This document shows positions 9,395-17,357 of a stretch of 64,000 nucleotides of DNA, piece after piece; within the stretch, counting starts at the first letter, position 1; each line of letters opens with the position of its first letter. The notes under the pieces were generated by a model. The model searched no databases and was not told the origin of the DNA. It saw only the letters and a list, made by a program, of their open reading frames with translations. Position numbers and translations under genes: made by a program. Origin of the DNA: Edaphobacter sp. (GTDB taxonomy: Bacteria > Acidobacteriota > Terriglobia > Terriglobales > Acidobacteriaceae); assembly GCF_028283685.1 (NCBI RefSeq), contig NZ_JAPWKF010000001.1, positions 806,001-870,000 of the forward strand, read 5' to 3'.

Positions 9395-9447
9395 TGCCCC
9401 ATTCATGCAGTCTCATCGCATGAGTGGGCATTCGCGCAAAGCGCGAA
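9395..9447. repeat. Paired hairpins, REP-like palindromic unit
   Basis: Two consecutive stem-loops lie in the gap after aguB. TGCCCCATTCATGC (9395-9408) pairs with GCATGAGTGGGCA (9418-9430) with one bulge. It is directly followed by the perfect hairpin TTCGCGC-AAA-GCGCGAA (9431-9447). There is no T-tract, so this is not a standard terminator. The compact double-hairpin architecture resembles dispersed palindromic (REP-type) elements. Only one copy is visible here, so the repeat status is inference. Confidence 0.45.
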
Positions 9448-9526
9448 CCAGCTTCCGGCTTAGCTCACCGCAGATCTGAATTAAGTCGTTGCATCACAGA
9501 AGAGCTTCGGACAAATGCACCGCCGC

Positions 9527-10018
9527 TCACTTCGAGCCATAGAAGCTGTAGGTAGCCGTATACGGAACACGAATCGACTGCCCCACATGCTGCGCATCGC
9601 ACCCTGTGGCAGGAGCGTTGCCGCCATGTGTCTCTGACCGGCGAATCCACGCAATCGCTGAGAGCGCACCCGAACCCGCTTTTCCCGGCGTAGCCTCCAG
9701 CAGCAGCCAGGGAATGCTGTCGGCATCCGGAGAAGGCGTCTTCTCCCTGACTCTCCCGGTGACTACGCTCCCGTCCTTCCACGTCCATTCAGGCCCGGCG
9801 CCGTGTGTTCCCACCTGCTCGTGCGTAGCGACGTCGAAGAGTTGCGCCTCAGGCGCCCGAAAGACCCAGACGAACTTCGACTCCTGCGGCCCACAGTCGT
9901 AGATCTGTACGCCGCGCCCCTCCACCACGTAAACCGGATGAGCCGTAGGGGAAGGCGTCACCGGGCTCACACCCTGCTGCGCAAGCGACAAGAGAAAAAA
10001 CGAGATCGTAGCCCACAT
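9527..10018 (-). CDS. Exported DUF3455 protein
   Basis: A 163-residue protein. After a short hydrophobic N-terminus (MWATISFFLLSLAQQG) it follows the DUF3455 pattern: GRGVQIYDC, VWVFRAPEAQLFD, GTHGAGPEWTWKDGSVVTG, IPWLLLEATP, IAWIRRSETHGGNAPATGC and the terminal VPYTATYSFYGSK. The two conserved Cys are present. GAGG lies 6 bases before the ATG. DUF3455 proteins are secreted or envelope proteins of unknown role found in soil bacteria and fungi. Nothing in the neighbourhood suggests a pathway. Confidence 0.82.
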   Translation of the reverse strand: MWATISFFLLSLAQQGVSPVTPSPTAHPVYVVEGRGVQIYDCGPQESKFVWVFRAPEAQLFDVATHEQVGTHGAGPEWTWKDGSVVTGRVREKTPSPDADSIPWLLLEATPGKAGSGALSAIAWIRRSETHGGNAPATGCDAQHVGQSIRVPYTATYSFYGSK

Positions 10019-10401
10019 TGCGCCTCAAGCTTACCATCCACCCGATAGCCACCCGGAACGTCTTCCCGTACGTGGTTTCCGCCCACCCGGCAGAAACCTG
10101 TCAAGCCCTAAAACTCAATCAAAAAGATGAGGTATTCATTGTAAATAATACAAACAAACAGCTTATTCAGCATTCAATCCACCAGGAGCAGCCTGCCGAT
10201 CCGCCCTTCTGAAAACTCTAAAATAGAAACAGTAGAGGGAGAAGAAGAAGGCATCGCATGCAAGTCCTTTCTTTTGAAGATTTTGCATATAAGCCACTTG
10301 AAATCAAGATTTTACGAAAATCATCTCCGATAAAGCCTTTCTTTATAAGATTTTGCAGGATTTGATACGGGGGTAGCCCCCATCCATACGCCCGGCTAAC
10401 T
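10019..10401. other. AT-rich intergenic region with imperfect direct repeats
   Basis: This 383-bp gap is markedly more AT-rich than its surroundings. It contains the 11-mer AAGATTTTGCA twice (about 10276 and 10350) and a related AAGATTTTACG copy between them. I see no gene, RNA gene or clear terminator. It holds the 5' regions of the divergent DUF3455 and M24 genes. Confidence 0.4.
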
Positions 10402-11583
10402 ATGATTGCCATCATGGACCTCGCAGCGATTCAGGCAGCTCTTCGCGACCAGCAACTCGACGGCTGGCTCTTCTACGACCACCACTACCGCGACCCGCTG
10501 GCTTACCGCATCCTCTCGCTCGGCGAAGGTCTCCACGTCACCCGCCGCTGGTTCTACTTCATCCCCGCGACGGGCGAGCCCAGGAAGCTGGTCCACCGCA
10601 TCGAGTCCGGCCGCCTCGACACGTTGCCCGGCTCCAAAGCCGTCTACTCCTCCTGGCAGGAGCTGGCCGCGCAGATCACCGCCCTCACCGAAGGCGCGAC
10701 GAAGATCGCCATGCAGTACTCGCCCAACAACGCGATCATGTATGTCTCGCTGGTCGACGCAGGCACCATCGAGCTGATCCGCTCGCTCGGAAAACAGGTT
10801 GTAACCTCCGCCGACCTCGTCAGCCAGTTCGAGGCCGTCCTCACCGACGAGCAGATCGCCACGCACTACATCGCGCAGGAGAAGATCGACGTCGTCCTGG
10901 CCGCCGCCTGGCAGGAGATCGGCCGCCGCGTCGCCAGCGGAGGCACCCACGAGCACGCCATGGTTGAATGGCTCTCCGAGGCCATGGCCCGCGAGAACAT
11001 CGTCTGGGAGCACGGTCCCAACGTAAGCTCCGGCGCCAACTCCGCCGACTCGCACTACGAGCCCACCGCAGCCAGCTCAAAGCCGATTCGCAAGGGCGAC
11101 TTCGTACTCATCGACATCTGGGGCAAAATCGACCGGCCCGACGCCTGCTTCTACGACATCACCTGGACCGGCGTCGTCGGCCGCGAGCCCTCCGCCAAAG
11201 AGCAGCTCATCTTTGAGACCGTCCGCGACGCACGCGACGCCGCAATTCAGACGGTTGAAGCCGCCTTCGCTGCCAACATCCCCATCGCCGGCTGGCAGGC
11301 CGACGACGCCTCCCGCAACGTCATTGCCGCCGCCGGCTTCAAGGACTGGTTCACCCACCGCACTGGACACAACATCGGTGCCGAGCTGCACGGCAATGGA
11401 GCCAACCTCGACAATCTCGAGACCCACGACGAGCGGCTGATCCTGCCCAAGACCTGCTTCTCCGTCGAACCCGGCCTCTACTTCCCCGGCGAGTTCGGCG
11501 TTCGCAGCGAGGTCGACATGATCGCCCTGCCAGGCAAAGCATCCGTGACTGGCCGCCTCCAGACCGAGCTCGTTCGCATCTGA
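10402..11583 (+). CDS. M24-family metallopeptidase (Xaa-Pro aminopeptidase-like)
   Basis: A 393-residue protein with an N-terminal creatinase-like domain (residues 1-150) and a C-terminal pita-bread domain. Expected metal ligands are visible: Asp residues in VLIDIWGK and FYDITWTGVVG, His in THRTGHNIGAELHG, Glu in FSVEPGLYFPGEFG and Glu in VRSEVDMI. The family removes N-terminal residues preceding proline, or related dipeptides, in the cytoplasm; no signal peptide is seen. The start could be ATG 10402 or ATG 10414, the latter giving MDLAAIQ. The DUF6677 gene follows 51 bp downstream on the same strand and may be co-transcribed. Confidence 0.88.
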   Translation: MIAIMDLAAIQAALRDQQLDGWLFYDHHYRDPLAYRILSLGEGLHVTRRWFYFIPATGEPRKLVHRIESGRLDTLPGSKAVYSSWQELAAQITALTEGATKIAMQYSPNNAIMYVSLVDAGTIELIRSLGKQVVTSADLVSQFEAVLTDEQIATHYIAQEKIDVVLAAAWQEIGRRVASGGTHEHAMVEWLSEAMARENIVWEHGPNVSSGANSADSHYEPTAASSKPIRKGDFVLIDIWGKIDRPDACFYDITWTGVVGREPSAKEQLIFETVRDARDAAIQTVEAAFAANIPIAGWQADDASRNVIAAAGFKDWFTHRTGHNIGAELHGNGANLDNLETHDERLILPKTCFSVEPGLYFPGEFGVRSEVDMIALPGKASVTGRLQTELVRI

Positions 11584-11634
11584 ACGCAGACATACTGCAA
11601 CACGCATGAGGCAACTGGTATCATCGGATACGGA

Positions 11635-12051
11635 ATGACGACGAACGTTCAGGCGCAGTCCATGGCTGCCAAAAAGATTACTTCCCTGCCTCCAGCGCTG
11701 ATTCTCATCGCAGGCTGGCTGGTACCGGGAGCAGGCCATCTTCTGCTGAAGAAGTGGACCCGTGCCGCCCTGCTCTTCATCTCGATCATTGCCATGTTCG
11801 GCATCGGCCTTGCGCTGAAGGGCAAGGTCTATTCCCCCAACGCGGCCGAGCTTCTCGACATGTTGAACTTCGCCGGTGATCTTGGCGCGGGGCTGCTCTA
11901 TGTCATCGCCCGCGTCTTTGATCTTGGCCAGTCCACGGTGCAGATCGCAATCGCCGACTATGGCACCAAGTTCATCGTTGTGGCAGGACTGCTCAACGTA
12001 ATCGCGGCGGTTGACGCTCATTCGCTCGCCACCGGAAGGAAGGCCTCGTGA
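11635..12051 (+). CDS. DUF6677-type small integral membrane protein
   Basis: A 138-residue protein with three to four predicted hydrophobic helices (around residues 18-37, 44-63, 82-98 and 106-125). The PPALILIAGWLVPGAGHLLLKKWTR opening (quoted in parts: LVPGAGHLLLKKW) is typical of DUF6677/TM2-like proteins of acidobacteria. Function is unknown. Its stop codon overlaps the GTG start of the next small membrane protein (GTGA at 12048-12051), so the two are translationally coupled and probably work together in the membrane. The start at 11635 is ATG; an internal ATG at 11662 (MAAKK) is an alternative. Confidence 0.75.
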   Translation: MTTNVQAQSMAAKKITSLPPALILIAGWLVPGAGHLLLKKWTRAALLFISIIAMFGIGLALKGKVYSPNAAELLDMLNFAGDLGAGLLYVIARVFDLGQSTVQIAIADYGTKFIVVAGLLNVIAAVDAHSLATGRKAS

Positions 12052-12224
12052 CCATCTCACACTTCGGCGCCGTCCTTCTCTTCTCTCTGTTTACGTCGAT
12101 CGTCTTCGGTATTACGCAGCGCTCGGAGCCCCGGACGATGATCCGTTTTGGAGCCTTCTGCTTTGCACTGTTCGTTGGCGGAACAATTGTTGCGAGCTGG
12201 CTGATGTGGCTGATCAAGCACTAA
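12048..12224 (+). CDS. Small two-helix membrane protein, GTG start overlapping DUF6677 stop
   Basis: A 58-residue reading frame starting at GTG 12048 within the GTGA overlap and ending at TAA 12222-12224. It has two hydrophobic segments, FGAVLLFSLFTSIVFGI and FGAFCFALFVGGTIVASWL, separated by a basic loop (TQRSEPRTMIRF), and ends LIKH. The four-base overlap, the good hydrophobic pattern and the absence of any competing gene support it as real. It is short and easily missed by gene callers. I know no characterised homologue. Confidence 0.7.
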   Translation: MTISHFGAVLLFSLFTSIVFGITQRSEPRTMIRFGAFCFALFVGGTIVASWLMWLIKH

Positions 12225-12355
12225 ACCGCATCAGGCCCTCGCGGGCAAGAATAGATTTCAAAGTTCGACTTTTTGTTTTTCCCGTAAATCATTGCAATAA
12301 ATAAATTTACCTTCCGATAATCCCCAGCACGCCTGAAACCAAATTCAAGGGCTCG

Positions 12356-12371
12356 TGCAACTGAAGTTGCA
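12356..12371. promoter_or_regulatory. Perfect inverted repeat upstream of the GAF-PAS-GGDEF gene
   Basis: TGCAACT-GA-AGTTGCA, two 7-bp arms around a 2-bp centre, 71-86 bp before the start of the cyclase gene. It has the size and symmetry of a dimeric repressor operator. No regulator is assigned. Confidence 0.35.
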
Positions 12372-12441
12372 ATACCTCATAAAAATCAATGGTCTGGCGA
12401 CCTTCGTGCAGTATTCTGTTACTACCTCCCCACGGTGAACA

Positions 12442-13890
12442 ATGATTTTACGGCGCGCTGAGATGGAAAACGCCCAGCTGTGGGCTTCGTGGGTCAGGGA
12501 GCTTCTGGTCTCGCAACCGGAACAGGATTGCGAAGAGCTCACCCGCCTTGCGTCGTCCATCTGCGGAACATCTCTAGGACTAGTAACGCTTCTCGATGAA
12601 AGGCAGCAGTGGTTTCGTGCCTCGGAATCGCTGAAGCTTGGCGATACACCACGCGAGATCGCTTTCTGCGCGCATGCCATCCGTCAGGAAGAGGTCTTCG
12701 TCGTCAAGGATTCGCTGCTCGACAATCGATTTGGGGCGAACCCCCTTGTTATCGCCGATCCTCCAATTCGTTTCTACGCCGGCGTTGTTCTGACGACATC
12801 AGACGGCTACATCCTAGGCACCTTCTCCGTGGTCGATACGACCCCCCGCATTTTGAGTGCAGAGCAGACGCAGGCGTTCGAGGTGCTGGCCCGGCAGGTC
12901 AGCGCGCGGCTCGAACTACGCATGCAGCGGCGGGTTCTGAACCAGGCTCTTCTTGAGAAAGAGAGGGCCACGAGCGCGCTGCGAGCGAGCGAAGAACTCT
13001 TCCGGGCGTTTATGAATGCCAGCCCGTTCCTGAGCTACATCAAGGATGCCGCCGGACGTTTGCTGTTCTACAACCGAGCCTTCGCGCAGCGATTTGGCGT
13101 CAGCGAGCAGGCCTGGCTGGGACGCACGGACGAGCAGCTCTGGTCACGCAACCTTACGAAATCGGTACGGACGCACGATCTTGAGGTGATGGCCGGTGGA
13201 CGGATGGTGGAGACGGAGGAGCACATTCGTGCGGCGGACGGCACTCTCAGTTCCCTTCGCTCCTTCAAATTTCCTTGCAGCGACTCTGCGGGTAATGTGC
13301 TTCTGGCTGGAGTTGCCGTGGACATCTCCGCGGAGGTCGCCCATAAAAGCGAGCTGGAACGCTATCATCGCGAGCTGGAAGAGGCGAATGAGCAGTTGCG
13401 CCGGCTCGCTGTTACCGACGAACTGACGGGGCTGCGCAATCGGCGCGCCTTCGAGGAACGCCTGGTGATGGAGTTTTCCATGGCACGCCGCCGCAGACGC
13501 GAGCTGGCGGTGCTGTTGATCGATGTCGACAACTTCAAGATGACCAACGACAGGTATGGTCACGCTGCCGGTGATGAGGTATTGCGTCGGTTGGGAATGA
13601 TTCTGCGTACGACCGTTCGCCTTCCCGATCTTCCGGCACGGTATGGCGGTGAAGAGTTTGTCGTCCTTCTGCCGGAGAGCGGTGAGGAGAGCGCGATGGG
13701 ACTGGCTCGCCGCGTAATGGCACGTGTAGCTGCTGAGGACTGGGACAACGAAGCGGTGACGATCAGCATGGGAATGGCTGCGATTAACGAATCGCTGAAC
13801 AATGGCTATCAGCTCGTGGAGCTGGCCGACGAGGCGCTCTACGCGGCAAAGCGAGCCGGCAAGAACCGCGTCATGGTTCACAGCGGCTGA
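12442..13890 (+). CDS. GAF-PAS-GGDEF diguanylate cyclase
   Basis: A 482-residue soluble sensor enzyme predicted to make cyclic di-GMP from two GTP. An N-terminal GAF domain (about 15-165) contains TRLASSICGTSLGLVTLLDE and CAHAI. It is followed by a PAS domain (about 185-300, LFRAFMNASPFLSYIKDAAG) and a GGDEF domain (about 315-480). The active-site loop is GGEEF at 402-406, which is a functional variant. RLPD at 393-396 matches the RxxD product-inhibition site at the correct spacing, so allosteric feedback by c-di-GMP is expected. No transmembrane helix is present. The start is ATG 12442, with ATG 12463 as an alternative. An inverted repeat lies upstream and a bidirectional terminator downstream. 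Confidence 0.92.
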   Translation: MILRRAEMENAQLWASWVRELLVSQPEQDCEELTRLASSICGTSLGLVTLLDERQQWFRASESLKLGDTPREIAFCAHAIRQEEVFVVKDSLLDNRFGANPLVIADPPIRFYAGVVLTTSDGYILGTFSVVDTTPRILSAEQTQAFEVLARQVSARLELRMQRRVLNQALLEKERATSALRASEELFRAFMNASPFLSYIKDAAGRLLFYNRAFAQRFGVSEQAWLGRTDEQLWSRNLTKSVRTHDLEVMAGGRMVETEEHIRAADGTLSSLRSFKFPCSDSAGNVLLAGVAVDISAEVAHKSELERYHRELEEANEQLRRLAVTDELTGLRNRRAFEERLVMEFSMARRRRRELAVLLIDVDNFKMTNDRYGHAAGDEVLRRLGMILRTTVRLPDLPARYGGEEFVVLLPESGEESAMGLARRVMARVAAEDWDNEAVTISMGMAAINESLNNGYQLVELADEALYAAKRAGKNRVMVHSG

Positions 13891-13947
13891 GCTTAGCGCT
13901 GAAGCCATATTCTGCACCATTTGCTCTTATCGAACAGCACACGTAAA

Positions 13948-13977
13948 ACTGGCCGCACGCGAATCGCGGCGGCCAGT
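13948..13977. terminator. Bidirectional terminator between the GGDEF gene and htrA
   Basis: Perfect 9-bp stem ACTGGCCGC / GCGGCCAGT enclosing a second small stem CGCG-AAT-CGCG. It is flanked by CTGTTTG on the + side and TTTTACG on the minus side, and lies between two convergent genes. Confidence 0.75.
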
Positions 13978-14000
13978 CTGTTTGTAACGATGTATGAGGA

Positions 14001-15476
14001 TTAGCCGTTCTGATCTTCGGGGTGAATGGTACGGTAGCTGGCGTTTCCACGAGACCAGACCAGGAGCAACAGATCCTTGCCGTCGGCACTGCCATGTACC
14101 TGGTTGACGAACTGGCTCGCTGAACCGGTTGCCTTACGATCCACCTCAAGGATGACATCGCCGGGCTGAAGACCAGCATCTTCGGCTGGGCTGCCGGGGC
14201 GGACGCTTTCGACGACGGCTCCCTTGAGCTGGTCCGGGGCGTTAATCTGCTGCCGGGCATCGGCAGTGAGGTCGGCGACGGCGAGACCAAGTTTGCCCCG
14301 CTGCGACGATCCATTGTTGCCGTTGTCGGCGACATCCGCATCCTTCTGGAACTGCCCGAGGGTCAGGTTGAGGGAGACCGGTTTACCGTCACGCATGACG
14401 CTGAGAGAGATGTTCGTTCCCGGAGTGAGTTCGCTGACGGCCACCTGCAGAGCACCTCCGTTGACGATCTTCTTTCCGTTGAGCTGAGCAATGACATCAC
14501 CTTGATGTAGACCTCCACGACTTGCCGGAGAGTTCGGGCTGACCTGAGAGACGATGGCACCCGATGCCTCCTGCATGTTGAAGAACTTTGCGTTGTCCGG
14601 CGTAACGTCGTTGAGACTGATGCCAAGATAGCCGTGCTCGACCTTGCCATTCTTCATCAGCTGCTCCGCTGTGGCTCGAACGATCTGTGCGGGGATGGCA
14701 AATCCTGCGCCGGCGAACGAACCGCTGTTGGAGATGATGAAGGTGTTGATGCCGACAAGTTCACCGTGCGAGTTGACCAGCGCTCCGCCTGAGTTGCCCG
14801 GATTGATGGCAGCATCGGTCTGGATGAATCCGCCTGGCTTACGGGCATCGTCAGAGTAGGGATTTGGGCGGTCGACGGCGCTTACGATGCCACGCGTCAC
14901 CGAAAACTGGAAGTAGCCGAAGGGACTGCCGAAGGCAAGAACCGTCTGACCAGGATGAAGCTTTGCGGAATCTCCCCATGCAATGCTGGGAAGCCCTTTG
15001 GTGTCCACTTTGACGACTGCGAGGTCGGTCAGCTTGTCGACACCGATGAGCTTGGCGGGCAGAACACGCCGATCGTTCAGTGTCACTTTTATCTGTGTCG
15101 CACCGTCGACCACATGACCATTGGTGACGATATAGCCGTCGGGCGAGATGATGACACCGCTTCCAATACCATGCTCGAGTTGCGGAGTCTGCTGTTGCTG
15201 GCCACCGCCGCCCTGCCCGAAGAACTGTGCGAAGCCGGGAGGCAGCCCCTGCATCTGGTCGGAATCAGCGACCTGATGCTCCTGGCTCTTCGAGGTGACG
15301 GAGATGTTCACGACGGAAGGCGTAACGCGGGAGGCTACATTCTCCATTGCCTGATCGAGAGAAGATAAAGCAGAGACGCTGTTGTCATCGAGCGGAGAAG
15401 CGCTGAAGACAGATGCGGCGTGCACGCCCCCGGAGCCGACGAACAAGGCAGCACCAAGGGTGAAAGCGCCCAACAA
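14001..15476 (-). CDS. HtrA/DegQ-type periplasmic serine protease (Do)
   Basis: Trypsin-like protease/chaperone for misfolded envelope proteins. After a signal segment (LLGAFTLGAALFVGSGGVHA) comes an S1C domain with the triad His in IVTNGHVVDGA, Asp in LTDLAVVKVD and Ser in INPGNSGGALV. Two PDZ domains follow, beginning GYLGISLNDV and GAVVESVRPGSPAEDAGL. The 5' end is unclear. The frame as written offers only TTG codons at 15476 and 15473, without a ribosome binding site. A strong AGAGGAGG lies before ATG 15537, whose frame (MSQATNQLVAKLGKFK) would join the signal segment if one A of the AAA at 15490-15492 were removed. It follows the M56 peptidase gene closely and carries a copy of the blaI palindrome at its 5' end. 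Confidence 0.92.
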   Translation of the reverse strand: MLGAFTLGAALFVGSGGVHAASVFSASPLDDNSVSALSSLDQAMENVASRVTPSVVNISVTSKSQEHQVADSDQMQGLPPGFAQFFGQGGGGQQQQTPQLEHGIGSGVIISPDGYIVTNGHVVDGATQIKVTLNDRRVLPAKLIGVDKLTDLAVVKVDTKGLPSIAWGDSAKLHPGQTVLAFGSPFGYFQFSVTRGIVSAVDRPNPYSDDARKPGGFIQTDAAINPGNSGGALVNSHGELVGINTFIISNSGSFAGAGFAIPAQIVRATAEQLMKNGKVEHGYLGISLNDVTPDNAKFFNMQEASGAIVSQVSPNSPASRGGLHQGDVIAQLNGKKIVNGGALQVAVSELTPGTNISLSVMRDGKPVSLNLTLGQFQKDADVADNGNNGSSQRGKLGLAVADLTADARQQINAPDQLKGAVVESVRPGSPAEDAGLQPGDVILEVDRKATGSASQFVNQVHGSADGKDLLLLVWSRGNASYRTIHPEDQNG

Positions 15477-15510
15477 TCGCCAATGGCGCTTTGAACTTAC
15501 CGAGCTTTGC

Positions 15511-15526
15511 TACTAATTGATTAGTT
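15511..15526. promoter_or_regulatory. BlaI-type operator copy at the htrA 5' end
   Basis: TACTAATTGATTAGTT, a 14-bp palindrome (ACTAAT-TG-ATTAGT) with one outer mismatch. On the minus strand the wider context AAGCAACTAATCAATTAGT is identical to the site upstream of blaI, and the AGCAA that follows is shared after one extra T in the blaI copy. It lies in the M56-htrA junction. If htrA starts at ATG 15537, the site is inside codons 5-10; if at TTG 15476, it is in the leader. Confidence 0.6.
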
Positions 15527-15566
15527 GCTTGCGACATACATGCCCTCCTCTGGGCTCTTTCTTTGG

Positions 15567-16880
15567 CTAAAGTTGGATGACGAGCCAGCCGTTGCCTACT
15601 GGAACGGCTGCATAAGAAGATCCATCGTTTGCTTCCAGGGTGAGCATTGGCCTGGTGACAGCGATCCGTTGCTCCATGCTGGTACGCACGAAAAAGGTCT
15701 GCGGGAGAGGCACGCGCTTCGAGCGAGGTGTCTTGACGGCTCGCATCGCGGGCTTTGCATGACTCGAAGCCAGATGCTGTGCTGATTTCGGCTGCGGCAT
15801 GACGGCCTTTACGAGCATCTCGGTCGGAGGCCGAACGGAGCGTGAGATGGATGCCGGAACCGCGGACGCAGGCATCTCAGTCGGAATGCCTACCGGAGAT
15901 GGCGACTGTGCGAGGGTGGAGTCCACATGCGAGAAGCTGACCAGCGCAGGTGCATGTGAGAGCGTAAGCGCACCGCCAGCGAGGCCAGCGATGAAGACTC
16001 CGGTGACGGCGTACCCTGCGCGGCGTCCCATAGGTTTGGCAGGGCGATCAAGGATGCGGTGAACGCGGTGCGCCAGCTCCGAACGCCGTCCCCACGCGCC
16101 TAATGCAAGCGAGAGCTGGCGACGCAGCAGAGACTGTTCGGCAAGACTGACCAGGCAGACGGCGTAGGATTTTCTCGACGGACTCGCATTCAGAACGCAG
16201 TCATCGCAGGCCAGCTCGCGCTCCATGCAAAGTTGGCGCTCAACCCAGCTAAGGGCAGGGTTCAGCGGGAAGAGAGCGAGAACGATCTTCTGTACAAGAT
16301 TGGTCCAATGATCGCCGCGACGGATGTGTTCCATCTCGTGCATGACGATCTGTTCCAGCTCTGCGCTGGAGAGGCTGGCAAAAGTTGACTCCGGAATGAG
16401 GATTCGAGGGTGACGGAGTCCTATGACACTTGGACGATCCACCTCCGAGGAGGTGCAGAGCAAGACTGACGCTTGCGGCTCCCGCAAGAGCGCTTGTGTC
16501 ACATCAGATGAAACCGGTATCGCCTCTGCGGCGAGGCGGCGCAGATAGAGAGCGCTTTGCAGAAGCCTGACGGAACGAACGATTGTCATGATTCCCCAGG
16601 CAGCGATCAAAGCAACGGCCCAGCGAGGGTCCAGATGAAGACCTGCGCCCGATGAAGAACGAAGGGCAGCGAGCCCCGGACTCCACGAGACAAAGTGCAG
16701 CGCGATGGAGACGGAGAGGACTGCGCCCCAGATCATGAAGCGATTGGTGGAACTGATGCGCGAGGTAAGACGCAGGCACACGCCAACGACCAGAACCAGC
16801 AACGCTCCCGATACGATCGCATTGACAAGCGAGCCAGCAAGGAGTTCTGTGAACGGCATTGCCCAACCAGTCAGATGCAT
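15567..16880 (-). CDS. M56-family (BlaR1-like) membrane metallopeptidase
   Basis: A 437-residue integral membrane protease of the antirepressor family that cleaves BlaI-type repressors when stimulated. Transmembrane segments are visible near residues 14-36, 49-66, 86-104 and 290-312. The zinc site is HEMEH at 181-185, with a downstream Glu in CMERELACDDCVL. The region after the last helix is about 120 residues, Pro/Ser-rich, and lacks the penicillin-binding sensor domain of true BlaR1, so beta-lactam sensing is not supported. The start is 3 bp beyond the blaI stop, implying tight coupling with the repressor gene, and htrA follows. An envelope-stress input is inferred from that neighbour. Confidence 0.9.
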   Translation of the reverse strand: MHLTGWAMPFTELLAGSLVNAIVSGALLVLVVGVCLRLTSRISSTNRFMIWGAVLSVSIALHFVSWSPGLAALRSSSGAGLHLDPRWAVALIAAWGIMTIVRSVRLLQSALYLRRLAAEAIPVSSDVTQALLREPQASVLLCTSSEVDRPSVIGLRHPRILIPESTFASLSSAELEQIVMHEMEHIRRGDHWTNLVQKIVLALFPLNPALSWVERQLCMERELACDDCVLNASPSRKSYAVCLVSLAEQSLLRRQLSLALGAWGRRSELAHRVHRILDRPAKPMGRRAGYAVTGVFIAGLAGGALTLSHAPALVSFSHVDSTLAQSPSPVGIPTEMPASAVPASISRSVRPPTEMLVKAVMPQPKSAQHLASSHAKPAMRAVKTPRSKRVPLPQTFFVRTSMEQRIAVTRPMLTLEANDGSSYAAVPVGNGWLVIQL

Positions 16881-16882
16881 CC

Positions 16883-17281
16883 TCAGGCCTCCTCCCCCAT
16901 CTCGTCGGGAGTGCTGGCTATGGCGTCTTTGAGGCGCTGCAGTTCCTCCGCCGTGATCTCGTTATCGCCCAGCAGCGAAAGCAGCAGCCGCTCACGGGAG
17001 TTGCCAAAGAAGCGCTGTAACAGCTGGCGGACTTCAGACTTTCCGGCGTCATCTTCAGCGACACATGGACTGTAGAGAAATGCCCGGCCCTCCTGACGAT
17101 GGCTGACGTAGCCCTTCTTCTCGAGGATGCGGATGGTGGTGAGGACAGAGGTATAGGCGAGCGGCACGGTATCTGCCAGCCCGGAGACAAGATCGGAGAC
17201 GGCGGATTCACCGCGGTCCCACAAAACCTTCATGAGTCTGAGCTCAGCCTCGGTCAGCGTATTGGATCGCTTTGGCGGCAT
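16883..17281 (-). CDS. BlaI/MecI/CopY-family transcriptional repressor
   Basis: A 132-residue winged-helix repressor. The N-terminal DNA-binding domain reads NTLTEAELRLMKVLWDRGESAV and TSVLTTIRILEKKGYVSHR (conserved TTxRxLxxKGYxxH pattern). The C-terminal dimerisation helix region includes VRQLLQRFFGNSRERLLLSL. I chose the ATG at 17281 (MPPKRSNTLT); a TTG 10 codons upstream lies inside the palindromic operator and is not credible as a start. The gene is first in a cluster with the M56 peptidase (3-bp gap) and htrA. The palindrome at 17302-17317, just before the start, suggests autorepression. Confidence 0.92.
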   Translation of the reverse strand: MPPKRSNTLTEAELRLMKVLWDRGESAVSDLVSGLADTVPLAYTSVLTTIRILEKKGYVSHRQEGRAFLYSPCVAEDDAGKSEVRQLLQRFFGNSRERLLLSLLGDNEITAEELQRLKDAIASTPDEMGEEA

Positions 17282-17301
17282 CCTGACATATAGGACGAAG
17301 C

Positions 17302-17317
17302 AACTAATCAATTAGTT
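17302..17317. promoter_or_regulatory. Palindromic operator in front of blaI
   Basis: AACTAAT-CA-ATTAGTT, two perfect 7-bp arms, 21-36 bp upstream of the blaI ATG. Position and symmetry fit an autoregulatory site for the BlaI-type dimer. Assignment to this regulator is inference from location and from the second copy at htrA. Confidence 0.65.
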
Positions 17318-17357
17318 AGCAACGTCTGCCACCGAATACTCGGAGCGCGCGTAAATA

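Noticed and set aside
15567..16880. True BlaR1 beta-lactam sensor
   Set aside because: The region after the last membrane helix is short and Pro/Ser-rich and lacks the penicillin-binding SxxK domain.
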